Assembly (NCBI GenBank): GCA_020438395.1
Contig: JAGQUR010000025.1
Location: forward strand, 24,720-88,719
Reading direction: 5' to 3'
Source: Solirubrobacterales bacterium
GTDB taxonomy: Bacteria; Actinomycetota; Thermoleophilia; Solirubrobacterales; 70-9
DNA length: 64,000 nt
Part shown: one piece after another, positions 50,073 to 59,940 of the stretch
Layout: each line of letters begins with the position of its first letter
Numbering within the stretch: the stretch's first letter is position 1
The notes under the pieces: model-generated
Told to the model about the DNA's origin: nothing
The model's input: only the letters and a program-made list of their open reading frames with translations
The model's database searches: none
Position numbers and translations under genes: made by a program

Positions 50073-50693
50073 CTACCCGGCTTCCGCGGTGCGGGCCCAG
50101 ACCGGTTCGTGATGTTCCTCGTGGTCCGGTTGTCCCAGCGCGAGTCTCTCGATCGCCTCGTACTCGGCCCCCTCGGGCCGGAGCCGGGATGAATAGAGGG
50201 TCATCGATCGCCCCTCGAAAGAGATTGAAGGACTGATCGGCAACAGCAGACCGGAAGGGTCAAATCCCCGCCCGGTTCTCGCGCAGGTCAGATGTGGCCG
50301 GTACGGACGCTCTTCCCTCCACCCGAGCTCGCGCCGGAGTTCCCTGGCCAGATCCTCCTGACACCGGGCCAGCTGCCCCCGATCGTCGTGGATGTCGAGA
50401 ACCAGGTTGCGGGGCCGGCGCCGGGGCAGCCACACGGGGGCGCCGAGGCCGAGACCACCGACCGGCCCGGCGGAACGGGTCATCGCGTCGATGATGCTTT
50501 CGATTTCGTATTCGTCGCGCTGAGCCATAAAGGCCAGGGTGATGTGCGAATTGCGGGCCGGCACCACCCTCAGGCCATGCGTGCCCCGGGCCAGTTGCCG
50601 GGCCCACGCTTCCGCTTCCTCGCGGACCGCCGAGGGAGGGTCCAGCGCCACGAACACCCGCTGGCCGGCCTTACGCTTCCCGTTGCTTTTCAT
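50073..50693 (-). CDS. thpR: RNA 2',3'-cyclic phosphodiesterase
   Basis: The 206-residue 2H phosphoesterase has the two catalytic HxTx motifs, SHITLAF and PHLTCAR, about 85 residues apart, plus QRVFVALDPPSAVREE at the start. It opens 2',3'-cyclic phosphate ends of RNA to 2'-phosphate. I chose the ATG at MKSNGKRKAG; the upstream frame is not homologous. An AGGGAG Shine-Dalgarno lies upstream. The C-terminal ~35 residues (LGQPDHEEHHEPVWART) extend beyond the usual domain. Confidence 0.92.
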   Translation of the reverse strand: MKSNGKRKAGQRVFVALDPPSAVREEAEAWARQLARGTHGLRVVPARNSHITLAFMAQRDEYEIESIIDAMTRSAGPVGGLGLGAPVWLPRRRPRNLVLDIHDDRGQLARCQEDLARELRRELGWREERPYRPHLTCARTGRGFDPSGLLLPISPSISFEGRSMTLYSSRLRPEGAEYEAIERLALGQPDHEEHHEPVWARTAEAG

Positions 50694-50804
50694 TCGGGGC
50701 TCCCTGACTGCTTGGGGGAATGATCTGTTCCGAGCGTACTCCGTAATCCAGCGGAACCGGGACACCGGTCGGCCTCTGCCCGACGATCCCGAACGGAGCC
50801 TCGG

Positions 50805-51932
50805 CTAGCGGGCTGCCGTGATCTCCCAATCGAGCTTGAAACGTCCGAAACCGGCGAGGAAGCCGGCCGGCTCGAAGGCGGTCGCCGGGGCCAGGGCGCC
50901 GTTACCGCCGACCTCACCCCTTGCGCAGCGGATCGCACCTTCGGTGATCAGCGCGGCAGTCAGTCCGTAGACATCGGTCCCGGTCAGGGTTCCGCGAACA
51001 TTCATCCGGGCGGAGGTCACGTCACAGGCGACCGTGAACTCCGATGCGGTCCTCGACTTCTCGTCGGCGCCTTCCGGCATGGCCGAGATCGCACCTGACA
51101 TGGCCTTGCGCAGCGGGGTCCTCATCGCGAGGCCCAGGGCGCGATTTATCGGCGGCAGCAGGACCTGGCCGGCGGTGCCGGGGGCGAAGGAGGAAACGGT
51201 CAGGCCGGTCTCCACCGTGCGGGGCGCGAGATGGGTGGGAACCGTGATGTGCTCGGCAGCGGGGTAATGCATCATCTTCTGGACTCCCAGCCGGCCGCCG
51301 AAGTCGAAGTCCGGCCGGGCGACCGCCTGCGACGCGGGGCGAAGCGCCCGCTCCCGCCATTCAACGTCACCCCCCTTGATCATTTCGATCGCCGAACGCA
51401 TGGTTCCCCGGCTCGGCTGGAAAGGGGCGTGGTAGGCGAGGCGGACCTTGTCGACGCTCTCGCCTTCATCCAGTCCGGCGGCGGTCAACGCGGCCAGCAT
51501 GTCGCCGGGCACATAGTCGAAACCCATCGCCGGGAGCACCGGGCAGCCGGCCTTGGTCGCTCGGGGGCCGTACACCTCGAAGGCCCGCCGGATGAAGTCC
51601 TGCTCGCCGGTCGTGTCCAGATAGGGAACGCCGGCCTCGACTGCCGCGGCAAGCACCGGCTCGCCATGGAGAGAGAACGGCCCGGCGCAGGCGATCACCG
51701 CCGCACTCCGCGAGAAGAGCTCCTTCATACCGCGGGAGTCGGTGTTCGGCACCGCGTGGACTTCCGGCTTGGGGCCATGGTCTCCGAGACTGTCGGCCAG
51801 AGCCTCGAGCTTCTCCCGGTTCCGCCCGGCCACGATGAAAGGTGCTTCTCTCCGGGCCAGTTCGGCGGCGACCAGCTTGCCGGTGTATCCGGTTGCGCCG
51901 TAAACAGTGATCGGCTCGGGGATCTCGCTCAT
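50805..51932 (-). CDS. Saccharopine-dehydrogenase-like / trans-acting enoyl reductase family protein
   Basis: The 375-residue protein starts with a Rossmann dinucleotide site (ITVYGATGYTGKLVAAELARRE, then FIVAGRNREKLEALA), followed by ACAGPFSLHGEPVLAAAVEAGVPYLDTTGEQDF, the conserved block of the actinobacterial saccharopine dehydrogenase-like family. Some members are enoyl reductases for phenolic or polyketide lipids in mycobacteria. The substrate here is unknown. It is divergent from the crotonase gene over about 58 bp; the two may share lipid metabolism. Confidence 0.88.
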   Translation of the reverse strand: MSEIPEPITVYGATGYTGKLVAAELARREAPFIVAGRNREKLEALADSLGDHGPKPEVHAVPNTDSRGMKELFSRSAAVIACAGPFSLHGEPVLAAAVEAGVPYLDTTGEQDFIRRAFEVYGPRATKAGCPVLPAMGFDYVPGDMLAALTAAGLDEGESVDKVRLAYHAPFQPSRGTMRSAIEMIKGGDVEWRERALRPASQAVARPDFDFGGRLGVQKMMHYPAAEHITVPTHLAPRTVETGLTVSSFAPGTAGQVLLPPINRALGLAMRTPLRKAMSGAISAMPEGADEKSRTASEFTVACDVTSARMNVRGTLTGTDVYGLTAALITEGAIRCARGEVGGNGALAPATAFEPAGFLAGFGRFKLDWEITAAR

Positions 51933-51990
51933 GCCGGGATTCTCGCAGCCGCGGGGAATTCCGGCGTGAAGCGGCGATAGGGTGCGGCAG

Positions 51991-52884
51991 ATGAGCTTCG
52001 AGACGATCCTCTACTCGACCGCGGGGCCGGTAGCGACGATCACGCTCAACCGGCCCGAGCACCTGAACACGATCGTTCCGCCGATGCCGGACGAAGTCGA
52101 GCAAGCGGTCGGCGAGGCGACCCGTGACCAGGACGTCAAGGTGATCGTCCTCCGGGGTGCCGGCCGTTCCTTCTGTGCCGGTTACGACTTCGGCGGCGGC
52201 TTCGAGCACTGGAACGATTATCTGGCGACCGACGGAAAGTGGGACCCGGGCAAGGACTTCGCGATGGCCACCGCGCCCGAGCTCGCTCCCACCCAGAAGT
52301 TCATGAGCATCTGGCGGACACCGAAACCGGTGATCGCCCAGGTCCACGGATACTGCGTGGGCGGTGGCAGCGACTTCGCTCTCTGCGCCGATCTGATCGT
52401 GGCCAGCGAAGACGCCGTGATCGGAACCCCGTACAGCCGGATGTGGGGTGCCTACCTCTCCGGCATGTGGATCTACCGGCTCGGCCTCGCCCGCACCAAG
52501 TTCCATTCCCTGACCGGCAGGCCGCTGAACGGCAAGCAGGCAGCGGAGGTCGAACTGATCAACCAGGCGGTTCCCTTCGATGAGCTCGAGGCGACCGTCG
52601 CCGGGCTTGCCGCAGACCTGGCCTCGATTCCGGCGTCCCAGCTGGCCGCGATGAAGCTCGTCGTCAACCAGGCCTACGAGAACATGGGACTGGCCTCGAC
52701 CCAGACCCTGGGCCCGATCCTTGACGGCCTGATGCGCAATACCCCCGATGCCCTCGAGTTCATTGACCGGGCCGAGTCGGAAGGGGTGGGGTCGGTGATC
52801 CGTGACCGGGACGGCGACTTCGGCGACTACTCGCAGGCGCCACCCGAGCTTCAGCCCGACCCGAACAACGTGATCGAACCCTGA
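51991..52884 (+). CDS. Enoyl-CoA hydratase/isomerase (crotonase) family protein
   Basis: The 297-residue crotonase-fold protein has the CoA/oxyanion segments GAGRSFCAGYDFGGGFEHW and VIAQVHGYCVGGGSDFALCADLIVASEDAVIGTP. The second catalytic Glu of classical hydratases is not obvious (YSRMWGAYLSGMW in that region), so it may be another crotonase reaction. An in-frame GTG 9 bp upstream is an alternative start. The stop overlaps the LtrA start by one base, so the two are translationally coupled. Confidence 0.87.
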   Translation: MSFETILYSTAGPVATITLNRPEHLNTIVPPMPDEVEQAVGEATRDQDVKVIVLRGAGRSFCAGYDFGGGFEHWNDYLATDGKWDPGKDFAMATAPELAPTQKFMSIWRTPKPVIAQVHGYCVGGGSDFALCADLIVASEDAVIGTPYSRMWGAYLSGMWIYRLGLARTKFHSLTGRPLNGKQAAEVELINQAVPFDELEATVAGLAADLASIPASQLAAMKLVVNQAYENMGLASTQTLGPILDGLMRNTPDALEFIDRAESEGVGSVIRDRDGDFGDYSQAPPELQPDPNNVIEP

Positions 52885-54086
52885 TGCCGGGAAGCCGCGC
52901 CCGCCGGGACCAGACCGAGCACTACGGGGCTTCCACCCTTGAGCTCTTCTTCGACCTCGTCTTCGTATTTGCGATCACCCAGGTCACCCATCTCCTGCTT
53001 GAGCATCTGAACTGGAAGGGCGCGTTGGAGTCGGCCATGGTCCTGTTGGTCGTCTGGTGGGCCTGGCAGTACACGACCTGGGCGACCAATGAACTTGACA
53101 CCGATCGCCTGCCGGTCCGGTTCCTGCTGCTGGCGATCATGCTGGCCAGCCTGCTGATGGCGGTGGCGATCCCCGAGGCGTTCGGTGAGAAGGGACTGCT
53201 GTTCGCCGTCTCCTATGTGCTGATCCAGATCGGGCGGCAGAGCTTCCTCACTTTCACGGCGGAGCCGGGAACCATCGCCAGGGCCCGCGGCCTTCACATC
53301 CTCACCTGGTTCTGTTTCGCGGCGCCGTTCTGGATCGGTGGCGCCCTGGCCGAAGGTGACACCCGCATCTACATCTGGCTCTTCGCCCTGCTGATCGATT
53401 ACACGGGTCCCCTCTTCACCTACTTCGTGCCCTGGCTGAAGAAGGTGGGCACCGAGGCCTGGCAGATCGGCAGCGGACATTTTGCCGAGCGCTTCCAGCT
53501 GTTCACGATCATCGCCCTCGGAGAGACCATCGTGCTCACCGGTGCCACCACTTCCAGCCTGGACTTCAACCTGACCACCGCCCTCGCCTTCACCGGCGCC
53601 TTCATCAGCACAGCCTGTCTGTGGTGGCTGTACTTCAACTACATGGCGACCATCCTGGTGCGGGTCCTGGATGAGGCCGAAGACAGGACGGCGATCGGCC
53701 GCGACATCTTCACCTACGGCCACATTCCGATCATCGCCGGAATCATCCTCTGCGCGGTTGGCGACGAGATCGTTCTCGCCCACCCGACCGAATACCTGCA
53801 CACCCCGGATCTGATCGCGGTGGTCGCCGGCCCGACCGTCTACCTGCTCTCCTTCGTGACGGTCCGGTGGAAGCTGACCCACGGGCTGCCATGGCGGCGG
53901 ATGACCGGCGCGTTTGCCTGCGTGCTGGTCGGGGTCTTCGCCTCCATCGTGCATCCGGCAGCGCTCGTGACCGGCGCTCTCCTTCTGCTCGCTCTGATCG
54001 GGGTGATCGCCCACGAATACTTCTTCCGCTGGCACCGTCGCGACGCGCAGAAAGCCGAGCGGACCGCCGAGGTTCCCGCCAGCTGA
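52884..54086 (+). CDS. Low-temperature-requirement protein A (LtrA) family
   Basis: The 400-residue membrane protein has about ten helices and the family hallmarks: ASTLELFFDLVFVFAITQVTHLLLEH near the start, VLLVVWWAWQYTTWATNELD, FAERFQLFTIIALGETIVLTGA in the middle, and WWLYFNYM. LtrA was named for low-temperature growth in Listeria, and its biochemical function is not established. Coupled to the upstream crotonase by a 1-bp overlap (TGATG). Confidence 0.93.
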   Translation: MPGSRARRDQTEHYGASTLELFFDLVFVFAITQVTHLLLEHLNWKGALESAMVLLVVWWAWQYTTWATNELDTDRLPVRFLLLAIMLASLLMAVAIPEAFGEKGLLFAVSYVLIQIGRQSFLTFTAEPGTIARARGLHILTWFCFAAPFWIGGALAEGDTRIYIWLFALLIDYTGPLFTYFVPWLKKVGTEAWQIGSGHFAERFQLFTIIALGETIVLTGATTSSLDFNLTTALAFTGAFISTACLWWLYFNYMATILVRVLDEAEDRTAIGRDIFTYGHIPIIAGIILCAVGDEIVLAHPTEYLHTPDLIAVVAGPTVYLLSFVTVRWKLTHGLPWRRMTGAFACVLVGVFASIVHPAALVTGALLLLALIGVIAHEYFFRWHRRDAQKAERTAEVPAS

Positions 54087-54128
54087 CGTTCGGCCTGCCG
54101 CCGGGGCCATGACAACACCCCGAAGGGG

Positions 54129-54134
54129 TAGATT
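54129..54134 (+). promoter_or_regulatory. Leaderless -10 for the acyltransferase gene
   Basis: TAGATT followed by 8 bases and the ATG at 54143; a small ACCCC-GAA-GGGGT hairpin (54117-54129) sits immediately upstream. Confidence 0.5.
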
Positions 54135-54142
54135 CTGCGGGC

Positions 54143-56140
54143 ATGCCGGAACCAGTAGAGAGGCGATCCGGCCAGCGCTACATGCCTGGCCTGGACGGCC
54201 TTCGGGCCATTGCCGTCCTGGCCGTGATCGCCTACCACCTGCAGGTGGGCTTCGCGCCGGGCGGATTGCTCGGCGTGGGCGTCTTCTTCACCCTCTCCGG
54301 CTACCTGATCACGGACATCCTGCTCGAGGGCTGGGTGACCCGGAAGCTGAGCCTGAAGAACTTCTGGCTGGCCCGTGCCCGGCGCCTCCTGCCGGCGCTG
54401 TTCACGATGATGGCCGTCGTCCTCATCTGGGTCTGGATCGGCAATCCGGACCTGCTGGACAATCTGCGCGGCGAGACCATCGCCTCGATCTTCTTCGTCG
54501 AGAACTGGTGGGCGATCGGCCAGGGAATGTCCTACTTCGACCGGTTCGGCGCGCCGTCGGTCTTCAGCCACCTCTGGTCCCTGGCGGTCGAGGAGCAGTT
54601 CTACATAATCTGGCCCTGGCTGCTGCTGTTCCTGCTGAAGATCTCGCCGCACAGGGACCGTGGCAAGAAGGCCCGTCGCGAGCGGATCCGTCCGAACCTC
54701 GCGCTTGTGACCCTCTTCCTCGCGGTTGTCTCGGCGGTACTCATGGCGGTTCTCTACGAGCCGGGCTTCGACACCACCAGGGTTTATGAGGGCACTGACA
54801 CCCGCGCTTTCGCCCTGCTCTTCGGGGCGGCCCTGGCCATGGTCTGGCCCAGCCGCCGTCTCGACCGGAACCTGCCGCCCAAGGCCCGGCGCAACATGGA
54901 CCTGCTAGGGGTCGGCGCTCTGCTGGTCATCCTCATCCTGATCTGGCAGACCTCCGAGTTCTCGCCCTTCCTCTACCGCGGCGGGATGGTCATCCTCGCG
55001 ATCGCCACCACGGTCCTGGTCGGGGTGCTGGCCCACCCGGCCACCCGGCTCGGGCCGATCATCGGTTGTCGTCCACTGCGCTGGATCGGGGTCCGCTCCT
55101 ACGCGATCTACCTGTGGCAGTTGCCGATCATCATCCTGACCACGCCCGCCGATTCGCATGGCTTCCACTGGCTCCGGGGTCCGGTCCAGGTCGGCGTCAC
55201 TTTCCTGGTCGCAGCGCTGTCCTGGAAGTTCATCGAGGATCCGGTGCGCAAGGGTGCGATCGGCCGCCTCTGGAAGCGGTTCCGGGCCGGCGAGTTCAAC
55301 TGGAAGAAGTTCGGCCCGGAAGGCAAGGGCCTCACCGTCGCCGGCGGTCTGATCGTGCTGCTTCTCCTGATGGCAATGGTCGGGATCGCCCCTTCGAAAC
55401 CGATCGCCCCGATCGCCGAAACGGGAGGTGCCGGGGAGGCGGCGGTCAAGGAGATCGCAACTGCGGCTCCGGTCGCCAAGACCGTCATCTCGCCGGCCGA
55501 GAGGAACGAGTTCCCCAAGAGCCTCTGTGACTCGGTCGCCTACATCGGCGACTCGACCTCGGTTGGTCTGATGGACCCGGCCTATCTCTCGCCGGAGCAC
55601 CGGATCGACCAGCGTCTCAAGGAGGTCGGGGTCTACGAGCAGCACATCGACATCTCCGGAGCCAGGTCTTCCTACGAGCGGGTCAACGGCCAGCCGAACG
55701 CAGTCGAGGCCGCCCAGGCGATCGCCGATGCCGGTTTCGACGGCTGCTGGATCTTCGCGATGGGAACCAACGACACCGCCAACGTAGCGGTCGGATCGAG
55801 CGTCGGCATGCGCGACCGGATCGACAGCCTGATGAACGTCGCCGACGGCAATCCCGTGCTGTGGGTGAATGTCCGTACCCTGAACCCGGGCAACCCCGCA
55901 TATTCAGAGGAGAACATGCAGGCCTGGGACAACGAACTGCTGAACGCCTGCGAGGACTACCCGAACATGCGGATCTATGACTGGGCCAGCCGGGTCCAGG
56001 ACCAGTGGTTCATCGAGGACGGCATCCACTTCACGACAGAGGGATACGAGGTGCGGGCGCAGGCGATTGCGAACGCGGTACCCAAGGCATTCGGAATCTG
56101 GTCGAGCTTCTGGAACCAGACCGGCTGCCTGGTCGAATAG
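54143..56140 (+). CDS. OafA/YrhL-type membrane acyltransferase with SGNH domain
   Basis: The 665-residue protein has an acyltransferase-3 domain with about ten helices (YMPGLDGLRAIAVLAVIAYHLQ, containing the catalytic His region; GVFFTLSGYLITDILL; FSHLWSLAVEEQFYIIWPW). A further helix follows, then a C-terminal SGNH hydrolase-like domain: block I YIGDSTSVGL, the Asn block GTNDTA, and the Asp-His dyad DGIHFTTEGYE. It probably O-acetylates cell-wall or exopolysaccharide sugars across the membrane, the AT3 part moving acetyl outward and the SGNH part transferring it. Acceptor unknown. Confidence 0.93.
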   Translation: MPEPVERRSGQRYMPGLDGLRAIAVLAVIAYHLQVGFAPGGLLGVGVFFTLSGYLITDILLEGWVTRKLSLKNFWLARARRLLPALFTMMAVVLIWVWIGNPDLLDNLRGETIASIFFVENWWAIGQGMSYFDRFGAPSVFSHLWSLAVEEQFYIIWPWLLLFLLKISPHRDRGKKARRERIRPNLALVTLFLAVVSAVLMAVLYEPGFDTTRVYEGTDTRAFALLFGAALAMVWPSRRLDRNLPPKARRNMDLLGVGALLVILILIWQTSEFSPFLYRGGMVILAIATTVLVGVLAHPATRLGPIIGCRPLRWIGVRSYAIYLWQLPIIILTTPADSHGFHWLRGPVQVGVTFLVAALSWKFIEDPVRKGAIGRLWKRFRAGEFNWKKFGPEGKGLTVAGGLIVLLLLMAMVGIAPSKPIAPIAETGGAGEAAVKEIATAAPVAKTVISPAERNEFPKSLCDSVAYIGDSTSVGLMDPAYLSPEHRIDQRLKEVGVYEQHIDISGARSSYERVNGQPNAVEAAQAIADAGFDGCWIFAMGTNDTANVAVGSSVGMRDRIDSLMNVADGNPVLWVNVRTLNPGNPAYSEENMQAWDNELLNACEDYPNMRIYDWASRVQDQWFIEDGIHFTTEGYEVRAQAIANAVPKAFGIWSSFWNQTGCLVE

Positions 56141-56158
56141 CCGCTCCCGCGGCCCGGG

Positions 56159-57034
56159 TCAGTCTTCCTGTTCGTCGGTGCGGGGCACCACCATGACCGC
56201 GGATGCGGCGTGGTTGACCACGTCCGAGGAGACCGAGCCGAGCAGCACCCGGCGCACCGGACCGTATCCGCGTGATCCCAGACAGAGCAGGTCGAGGTTT
56301 GCCGACGCTTCGGCGAGTTTGATCGGAGCCGTGCCTTCGAGCAGCACCCTCCCGGCCCGAAGACGGTCCGGGACGATCTGCTCCATCTCGTCGAGCAGCG
56401 CGTCAGCGGCCTCCCTTGTCGCTTCGGCCATTTCCGCCAGGGGATAGGTGACGCCCCAGCGGCCCCATTCGTCGGCGAAGCCCGCCGCCACGGCCAGCAG
56501 GCTCAGGGTCGAGCCGTCCGGGGCCAGGTCGATCGCGGTTTCGGTAGCGAGTCGTGACTCCGGGGAACCGTCGATGCCGACGCCGATCCGGTCCAGGGCC
56601 GGGTTCCCGGCGAAGCCATCGGGCGCGATCGCGACCGCGCTTTCGCCACCGGACAAAAGCTGCCGGGCCTTGCGACCGGCGCGGGTGTGGCCTGCCTCGG
56701 CCCTCGGGCTTGAACCGACCACAATCAGGTCGGCGCCGATTCGCTCGGCCACGGTGAGCAGGCCATGCGAGGCGGAGGATGACTGCTCCACTTCGGAACC
56801 CGCTCCCACGGTCCCGGCCATCTCTTCGAGACTCGCCCGTGCTTTCTCGGTCAGCTCCGTATAGGCATCGGCCGGCAGGGCCGGAACGAAGCTCCCCCCG
56901 ATCGGGATCGGAACTATCGATGCGAGAACGAGTTCGGCGTCGGAGCGGTCCGCGATGAGGCGACCGAGCGCGAGGGCGTCTTTTGCGTGCTCACCGCCGT
57001 CGTAGCCGACCAGCACGCGGGAAAATGTGGCCAT
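56159..57034 (-). CDS. Tandem universal stress protein (two Usp domains)
   Basis: The 291-residue protein consists of two Usp folds. The first starts VLVGYDGGEHAKDALALGRLIADRSDAELVL and ends with GADLIVVGSS; the second starts IGVGIDGSPESRLATETAIDLAP and ends LLCLGSRGYGPVRRVLLGSVSSDVVNHAASAVMVVP, where G-x2-G-x9-G(S/T) is the ATP-binding signature, intact only in domain 2. Likely an ATP-binding stress protein. The start at MATFSRV was chosen because the upstream residues are non-homologous. The 124-bp gap upstream holds a hairpin and nothing else recognisable. Confidence 0.92.
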   Translation of the reverse strand: MATFSRVLVGYDGGEHAKDALALGRLIADRSDAELVLASIVPIPIGGSFVPALPADAYTELTEKARASLEEMAGTVGAGSEVEQSSSASHGLLTVAERIGADLIVVGSSPRAEAGHTRAGRKARQLLSGGESAVAIAPDGFAGNPALDRIGVGIDGSPESRLATETAIDLAPDGSTLSLLAVAAGFADEWGRWGVTYPLAEMAEATREAADALLDEMEQIVPDRLRAGRVLLEGTAPIKLAEASANLDLLCLGSRGYGPVRRVLLGSVSSDVVNHAASAVMVVPRTDEQED

Positions 57035-57111
57035 GCGTGAATGATCCCAGCTTCGGCGCCGCTTCCGCAAGGGGGGAATCTACGGATGTCCTCCACCGGC
57101 TCTTCCGGAAC

Positions 57112-57144
57112 GGCAGATATCGGTCATATCGACCGACTCCTGCC
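57112..57144 (-). terminator. Hairpin after ettA, related to one after the thiolase gene
   Basis: GGCAG pairs with CTGCC, an internal 3x3 loop, then TCGGTC-ATATC-GACCGA. The loop and the following 23 bases (57131-57153) resemble 61639-61661 at 18 of 23 positions. No T-run, so termination is uncertain. Confidence 0.4.
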
Positions 57145-57158
57145 ATCTCGACGGTCTT

Positions 57159-58808
<1,650 letters not shown>

Positions 58809-58816
58809 CGCCGAAG

Positions 58817-58822
58817 AGACTA
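58817..58822 (-). promoter_or_regulatory. Leaderless -10 for ettA
   Basis: Minus-strand TAGTCT followed by 8 bases and the ATG at 58808, in the 62-bp gap shared with the divergent marC-like gene. Confidence 0.45.
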
Positions 58823-58870
58823 TCCAGCCGGGGTTGCCGACCGGGGCGCTCTCTACGCTGCGCGGCAGGG

Positions 58871-59497
58871 ATGAAGGTCGACCTCAACTTCTACCTGCAG
58901 TCGATCGTCGCGGTAGTGGTAATCACCGATCCGCTTACCCGGGGCATCTTCTTCCGGCAGCTCACTGCCAACGAACCCGAACGGCGGGTCGAATTCGTCC
59001 GGCGGATAACCCTCGTCGTGGCCATCACTCTCTTCGGCTCGGCCCTGATCGGTCGCGAGCTGCTCGACGTGATGGGAATCAACCTTGGGGCATTCGGCGT
59101 GGCCGGCGGGATCGTGGTCACGCTGATGGGGTTCGAGATGCTTTTCGGCGGTGAGCCGAGCCGGGCTCAGGGCGGCGAGAAATCCCGGGAGGTACCGGAA
59201 AGCTTTGACGGCAGCGTCGTCGTGCCGTACGCGATCCCTTTCATCGCCGGTCCCGGTGCGATCACCACGGTGATCTCGATCGCCGCCGCCACCGACAACG
59301 GCGAGGGGACCGTCGTCGCCCTGGTTGCGGTCGCCGTAGCAGTGATCCTGCTGCCGATCGGTCACCTGCTGGTCTCGAAGTACGTGAATCTCTCCGAGCA
59401 GGCAGAAGGGATCGTCACAAAGATCGGCGGGCTGCTGATCACCACGATCGGCATCCAGTTGGTGCTCAGCGGCATCCAGCGGTTCTTCGAGGGCTGA
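58871..59497 (+). CDS. MarC family membrane protein
   Basis: The 208-residue protein has six membrane helices and the MarC/UPF0056 layout: [26 protein letters not shown] at the start, [22 protein letters not shown] in the middle, and [20 protein letters not shown] followed by [20 protein letters not shown]. The family was once linked to antibiotic resistance, but its transport function is undefined. Six residues into the start there is no obvious Shine-Dalgarno except GGCAGGG directly before the ATG. Divergent from ettA. Confidence 0.9.
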   Translation: MKVDLNFYLQSIVAVVVITDPLTRGIFFRQLTANEPERRVEFVRRITLVVAITLFGSALIGRELLDVMGINLGAFGVAGGIVVTLMGFEMLFGGEPSRAQGGEKSREVPESFDGSVVVPYAIPFIAGPGAITTVISIAAATDNGEGTVVALVAVAVAVILLPIGHLLVSKYVNLSEQAEGIVTKIGGLLITTIGIQLVLSGIQRFFEG

Positions 59498-59533
59498 GCC
59501 TCCCGGGCGTGGTCCGGACCCGGTCAAGTGTTC

Positions 59534-59548
59534 AAATCTCACAGATTT
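59534..59548. promoter_or_regulatory. Candidate ArsR operator
   Basis: AAATCT-CAC-AGATTT is a perfect 6-3-6 palindrome 41 bp before the ArsR start, in an AT-richer stretch. Two similar 12-13 bp segments ATT(T/A)CGCAA follow. Size and symmetry suit an ArsR dimer; autoregulation is inferred. Confidence 0.5.
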
Positions 59549-59588
59549 CGCAATTGAAGAATTACGCAACTTGTGAAACCATGTCCTC

Positions 59589-59924
59589 ATGAGTCAGCCG
59601 CTCCATGAAGCCAAAGCCGAACTGTTTCGCAATCTCGGCCATCCGGTCCGGGTGCGGGCCCTGGAACTGCTGCTGGAAGGTCCCCGGCCGGTACACGAAC
59701 TCCTGGCCGAGATTGAAGTCGAACCTTCTAACCTCTCGCAACAGCTCGCAGTGCTGCGCCGGGCCGGTCTCGTCAACTCGAGGCGGGAAGGTTCGACGGT
59801 GCTCTACACGCTGAGCAGCCCCGAGGTCGCGGAGATGATGGACGCGGCCCGGGCCGTTCTCACGAATGTGATTTCCGGCCAGCAGTCGCTGCTTGCGGAG
59901 CTGGCCTCCGAAGCAGGCTCCTGA
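59589..59924 (+). CDS. ArsR family transcriptional regulator
   Basis: The 111-residue winged-helix repressor has LFRNLGHPVRVRALELLLEGPRPVHELLAEIEVEPSNLSQQLAVLRRAGLVNSRREGSTVLYTL, a textbook ArsR fold. No Cys residues are present, so metal sensing by thiolates is unlikely; it may sense another signal such as redox state or a small molecule. It is followed after 16 bp by a SulP transporter in the same direction, which it probably regulates together with itself. Confidence 0.93.
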   Translation: MSQPLHEAKAELFRNLGHPVRVRALELLLEGPRPVHELLAEIEVEPSNLSQQLAVLRRAGLVNSRREGSTVLYTLSSPEVAEMMDAARAVLTNVISGQQSLLAELASEAGS

Positions 59925-59940
59925 GCGTCTGGAAGTCAAG

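Noticed and set aside
54117..54129. Terminator ACCCC-GAA-GGGGT upstream of the acyltransferase
   Set aside because: Only 5 bp of stem, no T-run, and it overlaps the candidate -10; left as a note in that entry.
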